Notes under the pieces: model-generated
Databases searched by the model: none
The model's input: only the letters and a program-made list of their open reading frames with translations
What the model was told of the DNA's origin: nothing
Position numbers and translations under genes: made by a program
DNA from: Candidatus Micrarchaeota archaeon CG1_02_51_15
Lineage (GTDB): Archaea; Micrarchaeota; Micrarchaeia; Norongarragalinales; UBA8480
Direction of reading: 5' to 3'
Assembly: GCA_001871495.1 (NCBI GenBank)
Contig: MNVG01000035.1
Location: forward strand, 1-33,512
DNA length: 33,512 bases
Shown here: positions 6,280-15,467 of the stretch, one piece after another
Layout of the letters: each line of letters starts with the position of its first letter
How positions within the stretch are numbered: position 1 is the first letter of the stretch

Positions 6280-6864
6280 TTAAGGCGCGAACCTTTGTTC
6301 AACTGCTTTCCAGCCTATTGCTTTAAAGAACGAGTCAAGGTAGTCGGCGCGTTTGAGGCCGTAGTCGGTCAGGTAAGCGTGTTCGAACACGTCGGCAACT
6401 AGGATTGGCACGCAGCCGGTCAAGTGGCCGACGTCGTGTTCGTTTATCCAGCAAGTGAAAATGAAGTCGGATTGCTTGTCGTAGTAGGATACTGCCCAGC
6501 CGATTCCGCGCATTGCGGCGGTTGCGCGGAAGTATTCTTCGAATTCTTTTAACGAACCGTATTGGGCAGTTATTTTTTTGTACAACGCCGAGTTTTCGTC
6601 TGGTGGAACCGGGTTTTTGGAGAGGTTTTGGAAGTACAGTTCGTGGAGGCGCATTCCGTTGAATTCCCAGCCGAGCCTGTGTTTGAGTTCCGCGAACTCG
6701 AGGGTTGCGGTTTGTTTTGAGTCCGAGAGGGCAATGATTTTTTCAACGAGTTTGTTGGTGTTGGCAACATACCCTTGGTATAGCGTGAAGTGGTTTTTCA
6801 GGATTTGGTCGCTGAAGCCCGGGGTTCCGAGTAAGTGTTCGAATTTAGTTGGTTCGAAATACAT
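6280..6864 (-). CDS. sod: Superoxide dismutase, Fe/Mn type
   Basis: 194 aa, the usual size. The four metal ligands can be placed as H25 (KNHFTLYQGY), H74 (GMRLHELYF), and D158 and H162 (ADVFEHAYLTDYG). The last block is the family signature. It converts superoxide to oxygen and peroxide in the cytoplasm, as no signal peptide is seen. The FNGMRLHELYF block differs from the common FN...NH form of bacterial enzymes but occurs in a subset of the family as I recall it. GGAGG lies before the ATG. Presence of SOD, together with the copper and thiol genes, suggests the organism meets oxygen. Confidence 0.9.
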   Translation of the reverse strand: MYFEPTKFEHLLGTPGFSDQILKNHFTLYQGYVANTNKLVEKIIALSDSKQTATLEFAELKHRLGWEFNGMRLHELYFQNLSKNPVPPDENSALYKKITAQYGSLKEFEEYFRATAAMRGIGWAVSYYDKQSDFIFTCWINEHDVGHLTGCVPILVADVFEHAYLTDYGLKRADYLDSFFKAIGWKAVEQRFAP

Positions 6865-6919
6865 TTTTGATTACGCCTCCTCGTTTTATTTCTCGGAGTC
6901 TTCAAGGGAGGGGACTATT

Positions 6920-7834
6920 TTAATTTTTGTTGGCTTTTGTTGAAGGCGGCGATTGGGAGGCGTTTTTTCCAGTTTTGCGTCCGTCGCTTATTTTTTTGAG
7001 CGCGTAACCGATTAGGAATACGCCAAAAAGCATTATTAGTGCGGCCAGAAGTGCGCGGAGCGGGTCGGTTTGCACGACTTTGGTTCCGCGGTCTACTGCG
7101 TCGGGAAGGGCATACTCGATTCCTTCAGGCCAGAGTTCTGGAGTCACCTGAGGATCTTTTACCAAAGGAGTTTCGGCGAAGGTTGAAACCAGTAAGGAAA
7201 CGCGGATTGGAGTGCGGCCGGGGGCCGAACAGTTGGCTGCAACGTAGTGCGTGCCTAACTCGGTTATTTTGAAAGAATAGGGAAACGTGTGGCTGATGGT
7301 TTCGCCTGAAGGAAGGATGGTGGTTGCGCCGCAACGGGTTTGGTTTTGCTGCGAGCGGACGAACAGGAAAACGGTTTGGCCTGCTTTGAATACGTTGGAG
7401 TTTACGTAACAGTTTTCGTCGGCGCAGGCTTCGAGCACGGCGTTTGTTTCGCGGATTGCGCCGAATACGGAGAACTGGGTTTGCGAAAGTGCGATGAGCC
7501 CTTCGCGGGATTCGAGCGAGGCGGTTACTTCGTAGCTTCCTTGGTTGAGTTCGCCTGGAGTGAAGTTGTAAAGCATTATTATTTCGTGGGTAAGCGGCGG
7601 CAGCGCGACTTCGTAGGACGAGACGCTTGTTGCCTGTTCGCCGCTAGCAAGTGAGGCGAATATTGTTGCGGAAAGAGAGTGGTTGGCGTCGTTGGACACG
7701 TTGGCATAAACGGTTATGGGCGAGGTTCTCGCGTATTCCGTTGAAGGCGAGTATACTTTGAATGAAAGGGAGGAAGCGAGCGCTGAAGCAAGCAGTAGTG
7801 CCGCAATAATCAGGATTGTTTTTTGCGGATTCAT
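6920..7834 (-). CDS. Surface protein with signal peptide and C-terminal anchor
   Basis: 304 aa from the ATG at 7834, which overlaps the stop of the giant surface protein as ATGA. The track's longer start lies inside that gene. Residues 4-22 are a hydrophobic signal (TILIIAALLLASALASS). The middle looks like beta-rich Ig or CARDB-type repeats with many N-x-S/T sites and a pair of cysteines (EACADENCYV). A hydrophobic span (about 262-282, LIMLFGVFLIGYAL) and a basic tail anchor it. Coupling to the 1384-aa protein suggests that it is its membrane partner. No enzyme motif is seen. Confidence 0.7.
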   Translation of the reverse strand: MNPQKTILIIAALLLASALASSLSFKVYSPSTEYARTSPITVYANVSNDANHSLSATIFASLASGEQATSVSSYEVALPPLTHEIIMLYNFTPGELNQGSYEVTASLESREGLIALSQTQFSVFGAIRETNAVLEACADENCYVNSNVFKAGQTVFLFVRSQQNQTRCGATTILPSGETISHTFPYSFKITELGTHYVAANCSAPGRTPIRVSLLVSTFAETPLVKDPQVTPELWPEGIEYALPDAVDRGTKVVQTDPLRALLAALIMLFGVFLIGYALKKISDGRKTGKNASQSPPSTKANKN

Positions 7835-10800
7835 TGGTTCCACCTTGTTTTGGGCTTTAGCGAGGGGTCGCCCCAGAGTATTTGCACTGCGTCGCCGTGG
7901 CCTGCGCGCCAAGTTGACGCGCTTTTTCTTGTTGCCAGCGTTCTTTGGGCGTTCTTTGCTTCCATGAATGCCTGTCCTATGCTCTTGCCTTCAGTGAAAC
8001 ATGCTTTTACTATTGATTGGAATTCCGAGTTGCGGGAGCCTATTCCGGCAGACCCTTGGAACTCCAATGCGCCGTAACGGAGGTTGTTTGCGCAAAACAG
8101 TTTTGTTTTGTCGGGCCGGCTGTAATCGCAAGTGGAAGGCGCCATTGAAAGCACGGTTGAAGCAGGCAACCAGACGTTATCCTGCCAAAGCGAATCGGTT
8201 TGCATTATTGAAAATCCTTGGCTCGAACCCTTGCCTTCGTACAACACCAGGTAACTGGAGCCATAGGCCAACGCGGCTTTTGCGTCAAGCGAGTTGTTTA
8301 CGGCGCCGGCCGACAACAATACGTGGTCGAACTGGTTTTCCACTCCTTGGGTCCAGAACTGCGCGCGCGCATATGCTTCGAGCACTGCAGGATCAAGCGC
8401 GTCTTTTGAATCGAATCCTTCGTCCCAGTGTTCGCGTATTGCAAGCAAGGCATTGCGGTTTTGCACTAGGCGGTCTTGGAAAAGTGCGCGGTTGACGTAG
8501 GAAAAAGTGTCGGAAATAGTCAGCCCTGCTATCCTTCCTACTGCAACGTCTTGAATGCCGGAAGCTTGGTTGGTGGTGCCGTAATAACGGGCATCCAATT
8601 CCAGGCTGTTACCAGGAACGTTGGACCGCCCGGCCGACAAGGAAGTGGGAATTGTTGCTTCCACGTCTTCGTCTTCGAGGTTATAGGCAAGCACGTAACT
8701 CCTTATTCCCCGCGAAGTGTTTACGGGAACTGCGAAAACCGCGCGGTTGCCTTGAAGACGCGGTTTTGCAAGAGTCTTCACGCCTTGGGGCGAAGAGTAA
8801 ATGGTGCGCGTGAAGTTACTGTCCAGGCTGCGCACTTGAATGCGCCAGTTTATGCCGTTGTCGTAACACACCCACGCGATCTTACGTTCCCAAACCGAGG
8901 GATTCATGCAATCGGAATTGCCTAAAGAAATGAGTTCCGAACCGTTGGCATCGCAGGTGCCGAAATCGAGGTTACAGTAGTAAATGCGGGTAAAATTGTC
9001 TTTGTCAACCGACTGCCACGCCAAAATCCCGCCGTACACTGAAGGGTTCGACTGGCTTCCGTTGAAGGTAACCCGCTTGATTACCGAACCGCTTATGCTC
9101 GCAAGGTAAATGTCATAGTCTCCCTTGCGTTGGACGTCGTTGCGGTTGTCGGTCCACGCCACGACGTCGCCGTAAATCGCAGGGTCGCGGCCGGTCTTGT
9201 CGTAAGTAAGGTTTACTGCATTGCCAAAGCAGGCGCCGGGGAGTCCCAACGAAAGGCTGGCGTTGCAGACGAAAATCTTTCCCCAAGGAAAGCCGTCGTC
9301 AACTTCAGTCCAAACGACTACGTCGGAGTACAATGTAGGCGTTTTTTCCTGCGTGCTCTTGCCTGCGACAACCCGCGTTTTATCGCCTTGTTTAAGTATG
9401 ACGTCATAGTCCGTTCTACCCGTGCTTTCTTCGAATGAAGCGGCAGTCCAGGCAACGGAGTTGTTCCAAACAACCGGTTGGCCGTCGCCTTCTTCAGACG
9501 CGCTTAACCTGGTAGTCTCGTGTGAAACCAAGTCATATGCAAAAATGCCGACTGCGCCGTAAGGCATATCTTCGTAAACCACCAAATTGCCGAATATTGA
9601 AGGAGACGGCGAAAGCGGGGCGTACTGCACCATAGGAATTGCCAGCGGACTGGCAACAATAGTGAGGAAAGACGGAGAGCCTGCTTTTCCAATCACGCCA
9701 AGCTCGTGGAAACTTTTTTCTACCAAATTGTCAACCGCGTCGAAATCACGTTCGACCGCCGCCATTATTGCCTCGTGCTTTGCAGCAGCCAGGAACGGCG
9801 CAGCCAACGAATCGCTTGAATACAGCCCGAAGTAATTGCCTGGAATCCGCCTGGGACTGATTGAAAGGTTTGCCTGCAAATTCAAATCGCTTGGGTTCAC
9901 CAACACCAGCTTGTCTGTGGCGGTAATTTTCGCGTATTCCGCAATCGCATCCTTGACGGAATACGCGGCAACAACGTTCATTCCATCTGCCAAACGCCTA
10001 ACTGCAGAGCCGCTCAAATGTCCTATTGTAATCGCACTCGATTGCTGCAGTGCGCCCCAAGCGCTTTCTTCAGAGTCGAAAAACAACGGCGCGTTAACTA
10101 ACGACGCAAACTCGGCACAAACCAATCCGGTTGCATAATCGTCTTCGCAAAGGACGAAAACACTTACATTATTCCAGAATGACAAGTAACGCGAACTCGG
10201 AGAAAGCTCGAGCTGTGCCTCGTTCATTCCTCCTCCCAAGTAACGCGAGGGATTAGAACGTAATTGCTCTTTGGGAACTTCGGAGTCGGCAACCAGCAGT
10301 GCGCTCAACCTATCATCAACCGAATTCAGGAAAACAACGCGGCTTGGCGAATACTGTTGTATAAACTGCGTGGTCGAATCAACGTCTATTGCGCCTCCGC
10401 TCTCACCGTAAACCAACAAAGGGTGCTTGGTCACGCGCAGGAAACGGTGTGAAAAGTTTTCGGCAACCTCCGATTCGACGGCTTCGGTCCAAACCGCTAC
10501 AGGCACGTACTTTAGCATTTCGCGCCAACCCGCAGAAGAGGAAAGCAGGAACAACGGCTCGCTGTAATACCTGCTTTCATTACGTAAGTTCCCTTCTTGA
10601 AAAGCAGTGCAAGCGCCGTTAACACAACCCTGACTGCAGAAATGCGGTTCGCGTGACGAAACACAACTTCCGTTGACCAATGCACGGGAAACGAATTCCA
10701 CTACCGTAACGTTGTCGGAACAATACTCTGCAGCAAGCACGCGGTTCGCAAGGAATTCTGGAGAAAATATTGAGCTGAAAAAATTACGCGCATTCTCGGA

Positions 10801-11985
10801 TGCCGCAGAAACGCCTGCAACCAACCCGCCTAAGTTACGCGAAGAGAACAACGGAGGGCCGGAAAGCTTGTCGCCTGGAAGAACGATTGCATAACCGCGC
10901 TGGAAATAATCGGTTCCGTCAGAGTCGCTGCAAATGCAGATTCCTGCAAGACAACCGCCGGGACATTCTGCGTACTCGAACGACGCGGCATTTCCCTTGC
11001 CGCAATGCACGCGGCGCACCCACGAAGAATTGACGCACTCATCTTCCCAAACCCTCCCTGCAACCGCAAGCCCCTCGCCGCGCTGCGCGCGCACGTCGGC
11101 AACCACACTCCCCCTTTCGAAAAGGCCGCGCGTTGCATTAGACTCCCAACAACCGCAACCGAATTCGTTCACGCTAACTCCGAAGGAAGTATAACCGCAC
11201 GCGTCAACGCTGTCCGAAACATTGTCGCTATCGGAATCAACCAACGAACGCAATGACGGCCGCAATAACCACCGCGGAACTAAAGACGCCTCCAACGCAT
11301 CTGAAGTCCACTCGCGGACTCCTACATTGAGCGCGCCGGTGCACGCGTCGCCCACTCCATCGCCGTCCGAATCCTCCTGCAAATGATTTACTATGGAAAC
11401 GCAGTTGTCGCAAACGTCACCCACGAGATCGCCGTCGGAATCCAACTGAATGGAGTTACCGGCATTAACGCAGTTGTCTTGCGCATCCAAAATTCCGTCC
11501 GAATCCGAGTCATTACAATCTGCAGCCCCGAAAGTTACAGCGCAAGCGTGCCAGCCTTCGAAACCGCTTTTGACAACCATTCCCTGCGCCGATGAATTCA
11601 GCACGTACGACGGCCAGAAAACCCACTTGCCGCTTGCATTAATCGAAACGTTGGCTTCTATAATCACACCCTGGCCAGGCAACAACGCCAAGCCCCTTCG
11701 CTCGTTGCCTGCTTCCACCCGCAAGCCGGACGGGCTTTCAACTATCAAAAAAATCCCTTGCTCGCCGAACAACACGCCGGACTGCAGCTTGTTAATGAGG
11801 AAAAACCTTACGCTCACGTTCCCGCCTTCGACTAAAGAGGCATTGCCACGGACTTCGAAACTCCGAAGCTCCAAACCGTCGGAATAATCCGGGCCACCGA
11901 AGTAACACAACCTCGTTTGCACAGACGACCCTATACAAAGCCCTGAAAGAACAACGATTGCCAAAAACAAGGCACTTGCACGCAT
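7831..11985 (-). CDS. 1384-aa surface protein: TSP3 repeats, propeller, C25-like domain
   Basis: N-terminal signal peptide (residues 1-19), then a beta-rich region. Thrombospondin type 3 calcium-binding repeats lie at about 157-265 (DSDGDLVGDVCDNC and similar). A cysteine-rich part follows to about 460. Residues 500-700 contain a segment resembling the alpha/beta cell-wall-binding (CWB2-like) fold, with low certainty. A TolB-like beta-propeller spans about 785-1110, with repeated motifs of the form P.(V/I)(W/Y)...VAWT. The last 250 residues resemble peptidase C25 (gingipain): VAVGRIAGLT at about 1150, a YEGKGSS loop where the catalytic GHG would be, a Cys at about 1286 and a final WGDPSLK. 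The catalytic His appears to be Lys (about 1252), so proteolysis is doubtful. No C-terminal anchor is present; the coupled downstream protein may supply it. Confidence 0.8.
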   Translation of the reverse strand: MRASALFLAIVVLSGLCIGSSVQTRLCYFGGPDYSDGLELRSFEVRGNASLVEGGNVSVRFFLINKLQSGVLFGEQGIFLIVESPSGLRVEAGNERRGLALLPGQGVIIEANVSINASGKWVFWPSYVLNSSAQGMVVKSGFEGWHACAVTFGAADCNDSDSDGILDAQDNCVNAGNSIQLDSDGDLVGDVCDNCVSIVNHLQEDSDGDGVGDACTGALNVGVREWTSDALEASLVPRWLLRPSLRSLVDSDSDNVSDSVDACGYTSFGVSVNEFGCGCWESNATRGLFERGSVVADVRAQRGEGLAVAGRVWEDECVNSSWVRRVHCGKGNAASFEYAECPGGCLAGICICSDSDGTDYFQRGYAIVLPGDKLSGPPLFSSRNLGGLVAGVSAASENARNFFSSIFSPEFLANRVLAAEYCSDNVTVVEFVSRALVNGSCVSSREPHFCSQGCVNGACTAFQEGNLRNESRYYSEPLFLLSSSAGWREMLKYVPVAVWTEAVESEVAENFSHRFLRVTKHPLLVYGESGGAIDVDSTTQFIQQYSPSRVVFLNSVDDRLSALLVADSEVPKEQLRSNPSRYLGGGMNEAQLELSPSSRYLSFWNNVSVFVLCEDDYATGLVCAEFASLVNAPLFFDSEESAWGALQQSSAITIGHLSGSAVRRLADGMNVVAAYSVKDAIAEYAKITATDKLVLVNPSDLNLQANLSISPRRIPGNYFGLYSSDSLAAPFLAAAKHEAIMAAVERDFDAVDNLVEKSFHELGVIGKAGSPSFLTIVASPLAIPMVQYAPLSPSPSIFGNLVVYEDMPYGAVGIFAYDLVSHETTRLSASEEGDGQPVVWNNSVAWTAASFEESTGRTDYDVILKQGDKTRVVAGKSTQEKTPTLYSDVVVWTEVDDGFPWGKIFVCNASLSLGLPGACFGNAVNLTYDKTGRDPAIYGDVVAWTDNRNDVQRKGDYDIYLASISGSVIKRVTFNGSQSNPSVYGGILAWQSVDKDNFTRIYYCNLDFGTCDANGSELISLGNSDCMNPSVWERKIAWVCYDNGINWRIQVRSLDSNFTRTIYSSPQGVKTLAKPRLQGNRAVFAVPVNTSRGIRSYVLAYNLEDEDVEATIPTSLSAGRSNVPGNSLELDARYYGTTNQASGIQDVAVGRIAGLTISDTFSYVNRALFQDRLVQNRNALLAIREHWDEGFDSKDALDPAVLEAYARAQFWTQGVENQFDHVLLSAGAVNNSLDAKAALAYGSSYLVLYEGKGSSQGFSIMQTDSLWQDNVWLPASTVLSMAPSTCDYSRPDKTKLFCANNLRYGALEFQGSAGIGSRNSEFQSIVKACFTEGKSIGQAFMEAKNAQRTLATRKSASTWRAGHGDAVQILWGDPSLKPKTRWNQ

Positions 11986-12075
11986 GCAAAAAACAACTCA
12001 ATTACTCCTTATAACTCGAACGCACGCCTGCATTATCCACGTGGTTAAAAACGTTTACAAATTAACTAATGCAAG

Positions 12076-12645
12076 ATGCCAAACAAATACCGCAACCAAT
12101 CAGGACCCGAAGGCGAACGCGTAGCCGCGACTTTGCTTGGAAAAGTACGCTCCGTAGACCTAAAAGGCGCCGACCTTATTAGCACAGGCGCGCGGCCAAA
12201 CCTCTTCGAAGTGAAAAGCACTTTTTCGAGGCCTGGCAAGATAGAAAGAATAATCCTTAAAACCCGGAACGGCCGGTGGACAAACGAACTCGCAGACCAC
12301 TTGATAATAGTCACACGCACACACTTGTTCTTCGCCGACGCAGACCACGTACGTCAACACGTCGAGGAACATTACGACTCTTTCCAAAAACTGGCGGGCG
12401 CTAGTAGAAAAAGAAGAAAAAATGCATCTGTGCTAACCCGCATAAACGTGCCTATACAACACTTGGTGGAACACAGAGTTGCAAAAGGAATTCCACGCGC
12501 TGACGAACTGCGGATACTCAAGGAATTGCGAAAACGGCTCAAGCAACCCCCTGTCGCGTTCATAAGGCCAGTCCGCGAAACCAAGCCAAAGCAGGCACTC
12601 CCGAAACCGCCCGAATACCACTTGAAGCAACCGCTATATAAGTAA
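12076..12645 (+). CDS. Possible PD-(D/E)XK nuclease-fold protein
   Basis: 189 aa, basic, no signal peptide. The N-terminal part shows the pattern of small archaeal resolvase or restriction-type nucleases: E14 in GPEGERVAATLL, D33 in KGADLIS, and E45-V-K47 in LFEVKST. This resembles the Hjc layout, but the glycine-rich N-terminus of Hjc is only partly present. The C-terminal half is Lys/Arg/Pro rich and could bind nucleic acid. It is divergent from the giant surface-protein gene. A DNA repair or processing role is inference; the endonuclease IV gene is nearby but not in the same operon. Confidence 0.5.
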   Translation: MPNKYRNQSGPEGERVAATLLGKVRSVDLKGADLISTGARPNLFEVKSTFSRPGKIERIILKTRNGRWTNELADHLIIVTRTHLFFADADHVRQHVEEHYDSFQKLAGASRKRRKNASVLTRINVPIQHLVEHRVAKGIPRADELRILKELRKRLKQPPVAFIRPVRETKPKQALPKPPEYHLKQPLYK

Positions 12646-12676
12646 GCAATTGCTCCAACAATCCGAGTTATGGACT

Positions 12677-13084
12677 TCAGCCTGCTGCGTGCGGCTTTTG
12701 TTCGCTCGGTGCGTTGATGCGTGCACGCGGAACGTTTATTGGAGCCTGGATGTTAACTGCAAACGCCATGAGAGTGCCAGTAGTCATTCCAGCGTAAGTG
12801 ATTGCAGCCAAGAGTTCTTCGGCCAAAGCAGGTTCCAAGTGCTTGTTTTTCTTCCACTTGTCCTCCAACTCCCTGCCATTCTTGTCGTCGAGGTAAAGTT
12901 CTCCCATTACCTTGATTTCCCCAACGCTAGGAGAGTAGTCAACGGAATAAGTGTACTTAACCACCACGCGGTTCTTTTCGACCTTCAAGTCCTCAATGTT
13001 GACGTTGACGTTCAAACCGGAAGCAGCTTCGCCTTCCTTCAACTTCTTTGCTTCAACAGCATTAATCTTTCCGCCCGTAATCAT
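12677..13084 (-). CDS. Conserved-looking protein of unknown function (135 aa)
   Basis: Soluble, with alternating beta-type segments (NVNVNIEDLKV, VVVKYTYSVDY, GEIKVMGELYL) followed by a helical region and an INVPRARI ending. The beta-rich half followed by a helix is faintly like the SecB-like fold, but I see no diagnostic residue. GAGGTG lies about 9 nt before the ATG. The low-complexity tail (NAPSEQKPHAAG) is probably disordered. Function is not assigned. Confidence 0.6.
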   Translation of the reverse strand: MITGGKINAVEAKKLKEGEAASGLNVNVNIEDLKVEKNRVVVKYTYSVDYSPSVGEIKVMGELYLDDKNGRELEDKWKKNKHLEPALAEELLAAITYAGMTTGTLMAFAVNIQAPINVPRARINAPSEQKPHAAG

Positions 13085-13169
13085 TTCACAAACACCTCAA
13101 ACTAACTAAAACAACTGAACAAACTAATGCCCGCCAACCGCTTTAAGGTTTTCGCTAAACCACCCTGCA

Positions 13170-13847
13170 TCAGAAACTAAACGCTTGGCCTGGCATTAGG
13201 ACTACTGGTTTGGAGCGGGTGTTTTGCTGCACTCTTTTGGCGAAATCGTCTGGGTCTGCCTTGATGCGTGCAAAAGTGTCGTAATGCATGGGCACCACCA
13301 TCTTGGCACGCATTAGTTTGAGGGCCTTGACTGCCCCAAGCATGTCCATGGTGTAAGTGCCGCCAATAGGCAGCAATGCAATATCGCAGTCTATATTCGT
13401 CATTCCCGAAAAGTCGTAAGTGTCCCCCGCGAAGTAAATCCGCTTTCCTGCAGCGGAGATTATGAATCCGACCGAGCTTCCGGGCTCGCCGTGCTTGGCG
13501 TCAATAACTTCAAGATACACTCCCAGCACGGAAAACGATTCTCCAACGGAAACTGGCATCTTCAAGCGCGGGTTGATTTCCAGCCGCATTAACGCGTCTT
13601 CAGGCCCTATCACCTGCGCCTGCGTCCGCTCGCAAATCAATTCAACATCGCGGGGCGAGCAGTGGTCGAAGTGATCGTGCGAAATAAGTATTACGTCCAC
13701 GCGGCGGAAACTCTCAGGAACCGCCGCAGGAGGCACTAAACGCGTTTCTTCCACCGGATTCTTTTCCAGCCAAGGGTCGGTAAGAATCACGCGACCACCC
13801 AACTCAATTTCGAAACACGCGTGGCCAATAAAACGAATGCCTGCCAT
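13170..13847 (-). CDS. UPF0173-type metal-dependent hydrolase
   Basis: 225 aa metallo-beta-lactamase fold. The metal-binding HDHFDH motif is at residues 57-62. Further ligands are likely in DAKHGEP, FAGDTYDFSGM and VVPMHYDTF. The opening FIGHACFEIE and the compact length match the UPF0173/YtkL-like group rather than the RNA-processing members, which are longer and carry beta-CASP domains. The substrate is unknown. A strong GGGGGGTGAT ribosome-binding region precedes the ATG. Confidence 0.85.
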   Translation of the reverse strand: MAGIRFIGHACFEIELGGRVILTDPWLEKNPVEETRLVPPAAVPESFRRVDVILISHDHFDHCSPRDVELICERTQAQVIGPEDALMRLEINPRLKMPVSVGESFSVLGVYLEVIDAKHGEPGSSVGFIISAAGKRIYFAGDTYDFSGMTNIDCDIALLPIGGTYTMDMLGAVKALKLMRAKMVVPMHYDTFARIKADPDDFAKRVQQNTRSKPVVLMPGQAFSF

Positions 13848-13926
13848 AACCGCATCACCCCCCTTTCAACTGAACAAGAGAGTAGCGCAAAGAGTATAAA
13901 AAACGGCTTGAAGTACTTAAACCACA

Positions 13927-14790
13927 ATGAAAACAACGCAACTACGGCACCCAACAATCATTTTCGGCACGGCCGGCGTGCCCGCCCAATGCCAAGAACG
14001 CAGTTCCCTCTCCGGAATACGCTGCGTGCGCCAACTCGGCTTGGACGCAATGGAACTTGAATTCGTGCGCGGCTGCAGAATGAGTTCCGCGCTGGCAGAA
14101 GAATGCGCAAAAGCAGCGAAAGAAAACAACGTAATCCTAAGCGCACACGCCTCATACTACCTCAACTTACTGTCGTTGGAAAAGCCGAAGTACGCCAAGA
14201 CCGTCCACGAGCTTTTGACAACCGCGCGCGTTTTAGAAAAAGCAGGAGGAGGCCGCCTAGTCTTCCACCCCGGCTTCTACTTGGGAAAATCCAAAGACGA
14301 GGCAATGCAGTTGATGAAAAACGCTTTGGGGGAAGTGCTGGAGAAAATGGCTGCCGAAAGCCTGGACGCCGTACGCCTGTCGCCGGAAACAACCGGCAAA
14401 CCAACCGCCTTCGGCTCCCTTGAAGAGTTAATGGAGCTGAGCGCGGAGTTCGGCTGGAAAAAACTCGCGATTACGATTGACTGGGCGCACGTACACGCCC
14501 GCGACAACGCAAGAATCAAAGGAATCGAAACCTATCGACAACTGTTGGACGCATTGGAAAAAAGTTGTGGCCGCGAAGCCCTCTGGAGCCTCCACTGCCA
14601 CATGAGTGGGATAAACTTCAGCTCAAAAGGCGAGCTGAACCACCTGCCAATGGAATGCGGCGTCCCTCCGTTCCCGCCGCTTGCACAAGCGCTGCACGAG
14701 TTCAACTGCGGCGGGGTAATCATCAGCGAGAGCCCGAACATCGAAAAAGACGCGCTGTGGATGAAAAAAACGTACGCGACCACGCAGTAA
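13927..14790 (+). CDS. nfo: Endonuclease IV family AP endonuclease
   Basis: 287 aa TIM-barrel protein of the xylose isomerase-like/endonuclease IV family. Metal-ligand blocks occur in the right order: SAHASYYLNL, FHPGFYLG, SPETTGKPTAFGS, ITIDWAHVHAR, LHCHMSGI and IISESP. These match the trinuclear zinc site of Nfo. It cleaves the DNA backbone 5' to abasic sites in base excision repair. The archaeal enzyme is about the same length as bacterial Nfo. The promoter lies in the short gap from the divergent hydrolase gene. Confidence 0.88.
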   Translation: MKTTQLRHPTIIFGTAGVPAQCQERSSLSGIRCVRQLGLDAMELEFVRGCRMSSALAEECAKAAKENNVILSAHASYYLNLLSLEKPKYAKTVHELLTTARVLEKAGGGRLVFHPGFYLGKSKDEAMQLMKNALGEVLEKMAAESLDAVRLSPETTGKPTAFGSLEELMELSAEFGWKKLAITIDWAHVHARDNARIKGIETYRQLLDALEKSCGREALWSLHCHMSGINFSSKGELNHLPMECGVPPFPPLAQALHEFNCGGVIISESPNIEKDALWMKKTYATTQ

Positions 14791-14791
14791 A

Positions 14792-14825
14792 CCCACCGGC
14801 AAGCCGCTGGGATTTGGCTTTAAAT
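14792..14825 (+). promoter_or_regulatory. Palindromic operator with TATA box, copy 1
   Basis: CCCACCGGCAAGCCGCTGGG (14792-14811) is an imperfect 20-bp palindrome: CCCA/TGGG and CGGC/GCCG arms with a C-C mismatch and a central AA. After 7 nt comes TTTAAAT, a TATA-like box, about 25-28 nt before the ATG of the nucleotidyltransferase gene. The same element recurs at 15651. Confidence 0.6.
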
Positions 14826-14849
14826 CCAGTCCGCATCATCTTAAAGGGG

Positions 14850-15467
14850 ATGAACGGCGTGGAAGTTGAGTTTGGTAAAGACGGCATTCGATTGAAGCGC
14901 GCAGAGTCTTCGCTCGACGCATTCGTCAAGAAGTTCACGCAGGTGCTCGAACGACGGGGGATCGATTACGTCGTTGTTTCAGGTTACGTGGCAATAGTGT
15001 TCGGAAGAAGCCGCGCCAGTGAAGACGTGGACTTTATTCTCGCTCCGTTTAACGAAGACAAGTTCAATGACTTATGAACTGCATTAGAGAAGGCCGGCTT
15101 TGAGTGCATAACCCCCTGTGACCGCGAGGAAGGGTTTTCAGGCTACATTTCCGAAGGCACTGCACTTAGGTTCGCATTGAAAGGAGAGTTTATTCCGAAC
15201 GCTGAAATCAAGTTTGCGGCAAACCAGTTGCACGAGATGGCGTTGCGCGAAAAAACCCCGCTTTACGTGAACGACTGGAGAATCCCTATTTCCCCAATTG
15301 AACTGCAGGTTGCGTACAAGCTGTTCCTCGGCTCTGAAAAAGATTTGGAAGATGCAAGGTTCCTATACCCGTTGTTCAAAGAAAGGCTAGACCGCAAGAA
15401 AGTCGTTTCGCTATCGCAAGCGTTAAAAGCCGAAAAGAACGTCAAGTACTTGGAGGCAACAAAATGA
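14850..15467 (+). pseudogene. MNT-type nucleotidyltransferase interrupted by in-frame TGA
   Basis: The reading frame stays coherent from ATG 14850 to 15467 except for a single TGA at 15075-15077 (FNDL-stop-TALEKAGFE). The N-terminal part carries the nucleotidyltransferase block SGYVAIVFGRSRASEDVDFIL, with the SEDVD acidic pair that binds metal and nucleotide. The rest (about 130 residues) resembles the helical tail of AbiEii/DUF6036-like proteins. The track splits it into 14565-15077 and 15177-15467. The stop overlaps the ATG of a small partner gene, an arrangement common in toxin-antitoxin pairs. TGA is a normal stop elsewhere in the window, so either the gene is dead, this is a base error, or local recoding occurs. 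Confidence 0.65.

Noticed and set aside
7835-7912. N-terminal extension of the anchored surface protein
   Set aside because: It lies inside the giant gene and would bury the signal peptide. The ATGA start gives a proper signal.
15075-15077. Selenocysteine or general UGA recoding in the nucleotidyltransferase
   Set aside because: Other genes in the window end at TGA, the position is not a known redox site, and I see no clear SECIS-like hairpin near the gene.
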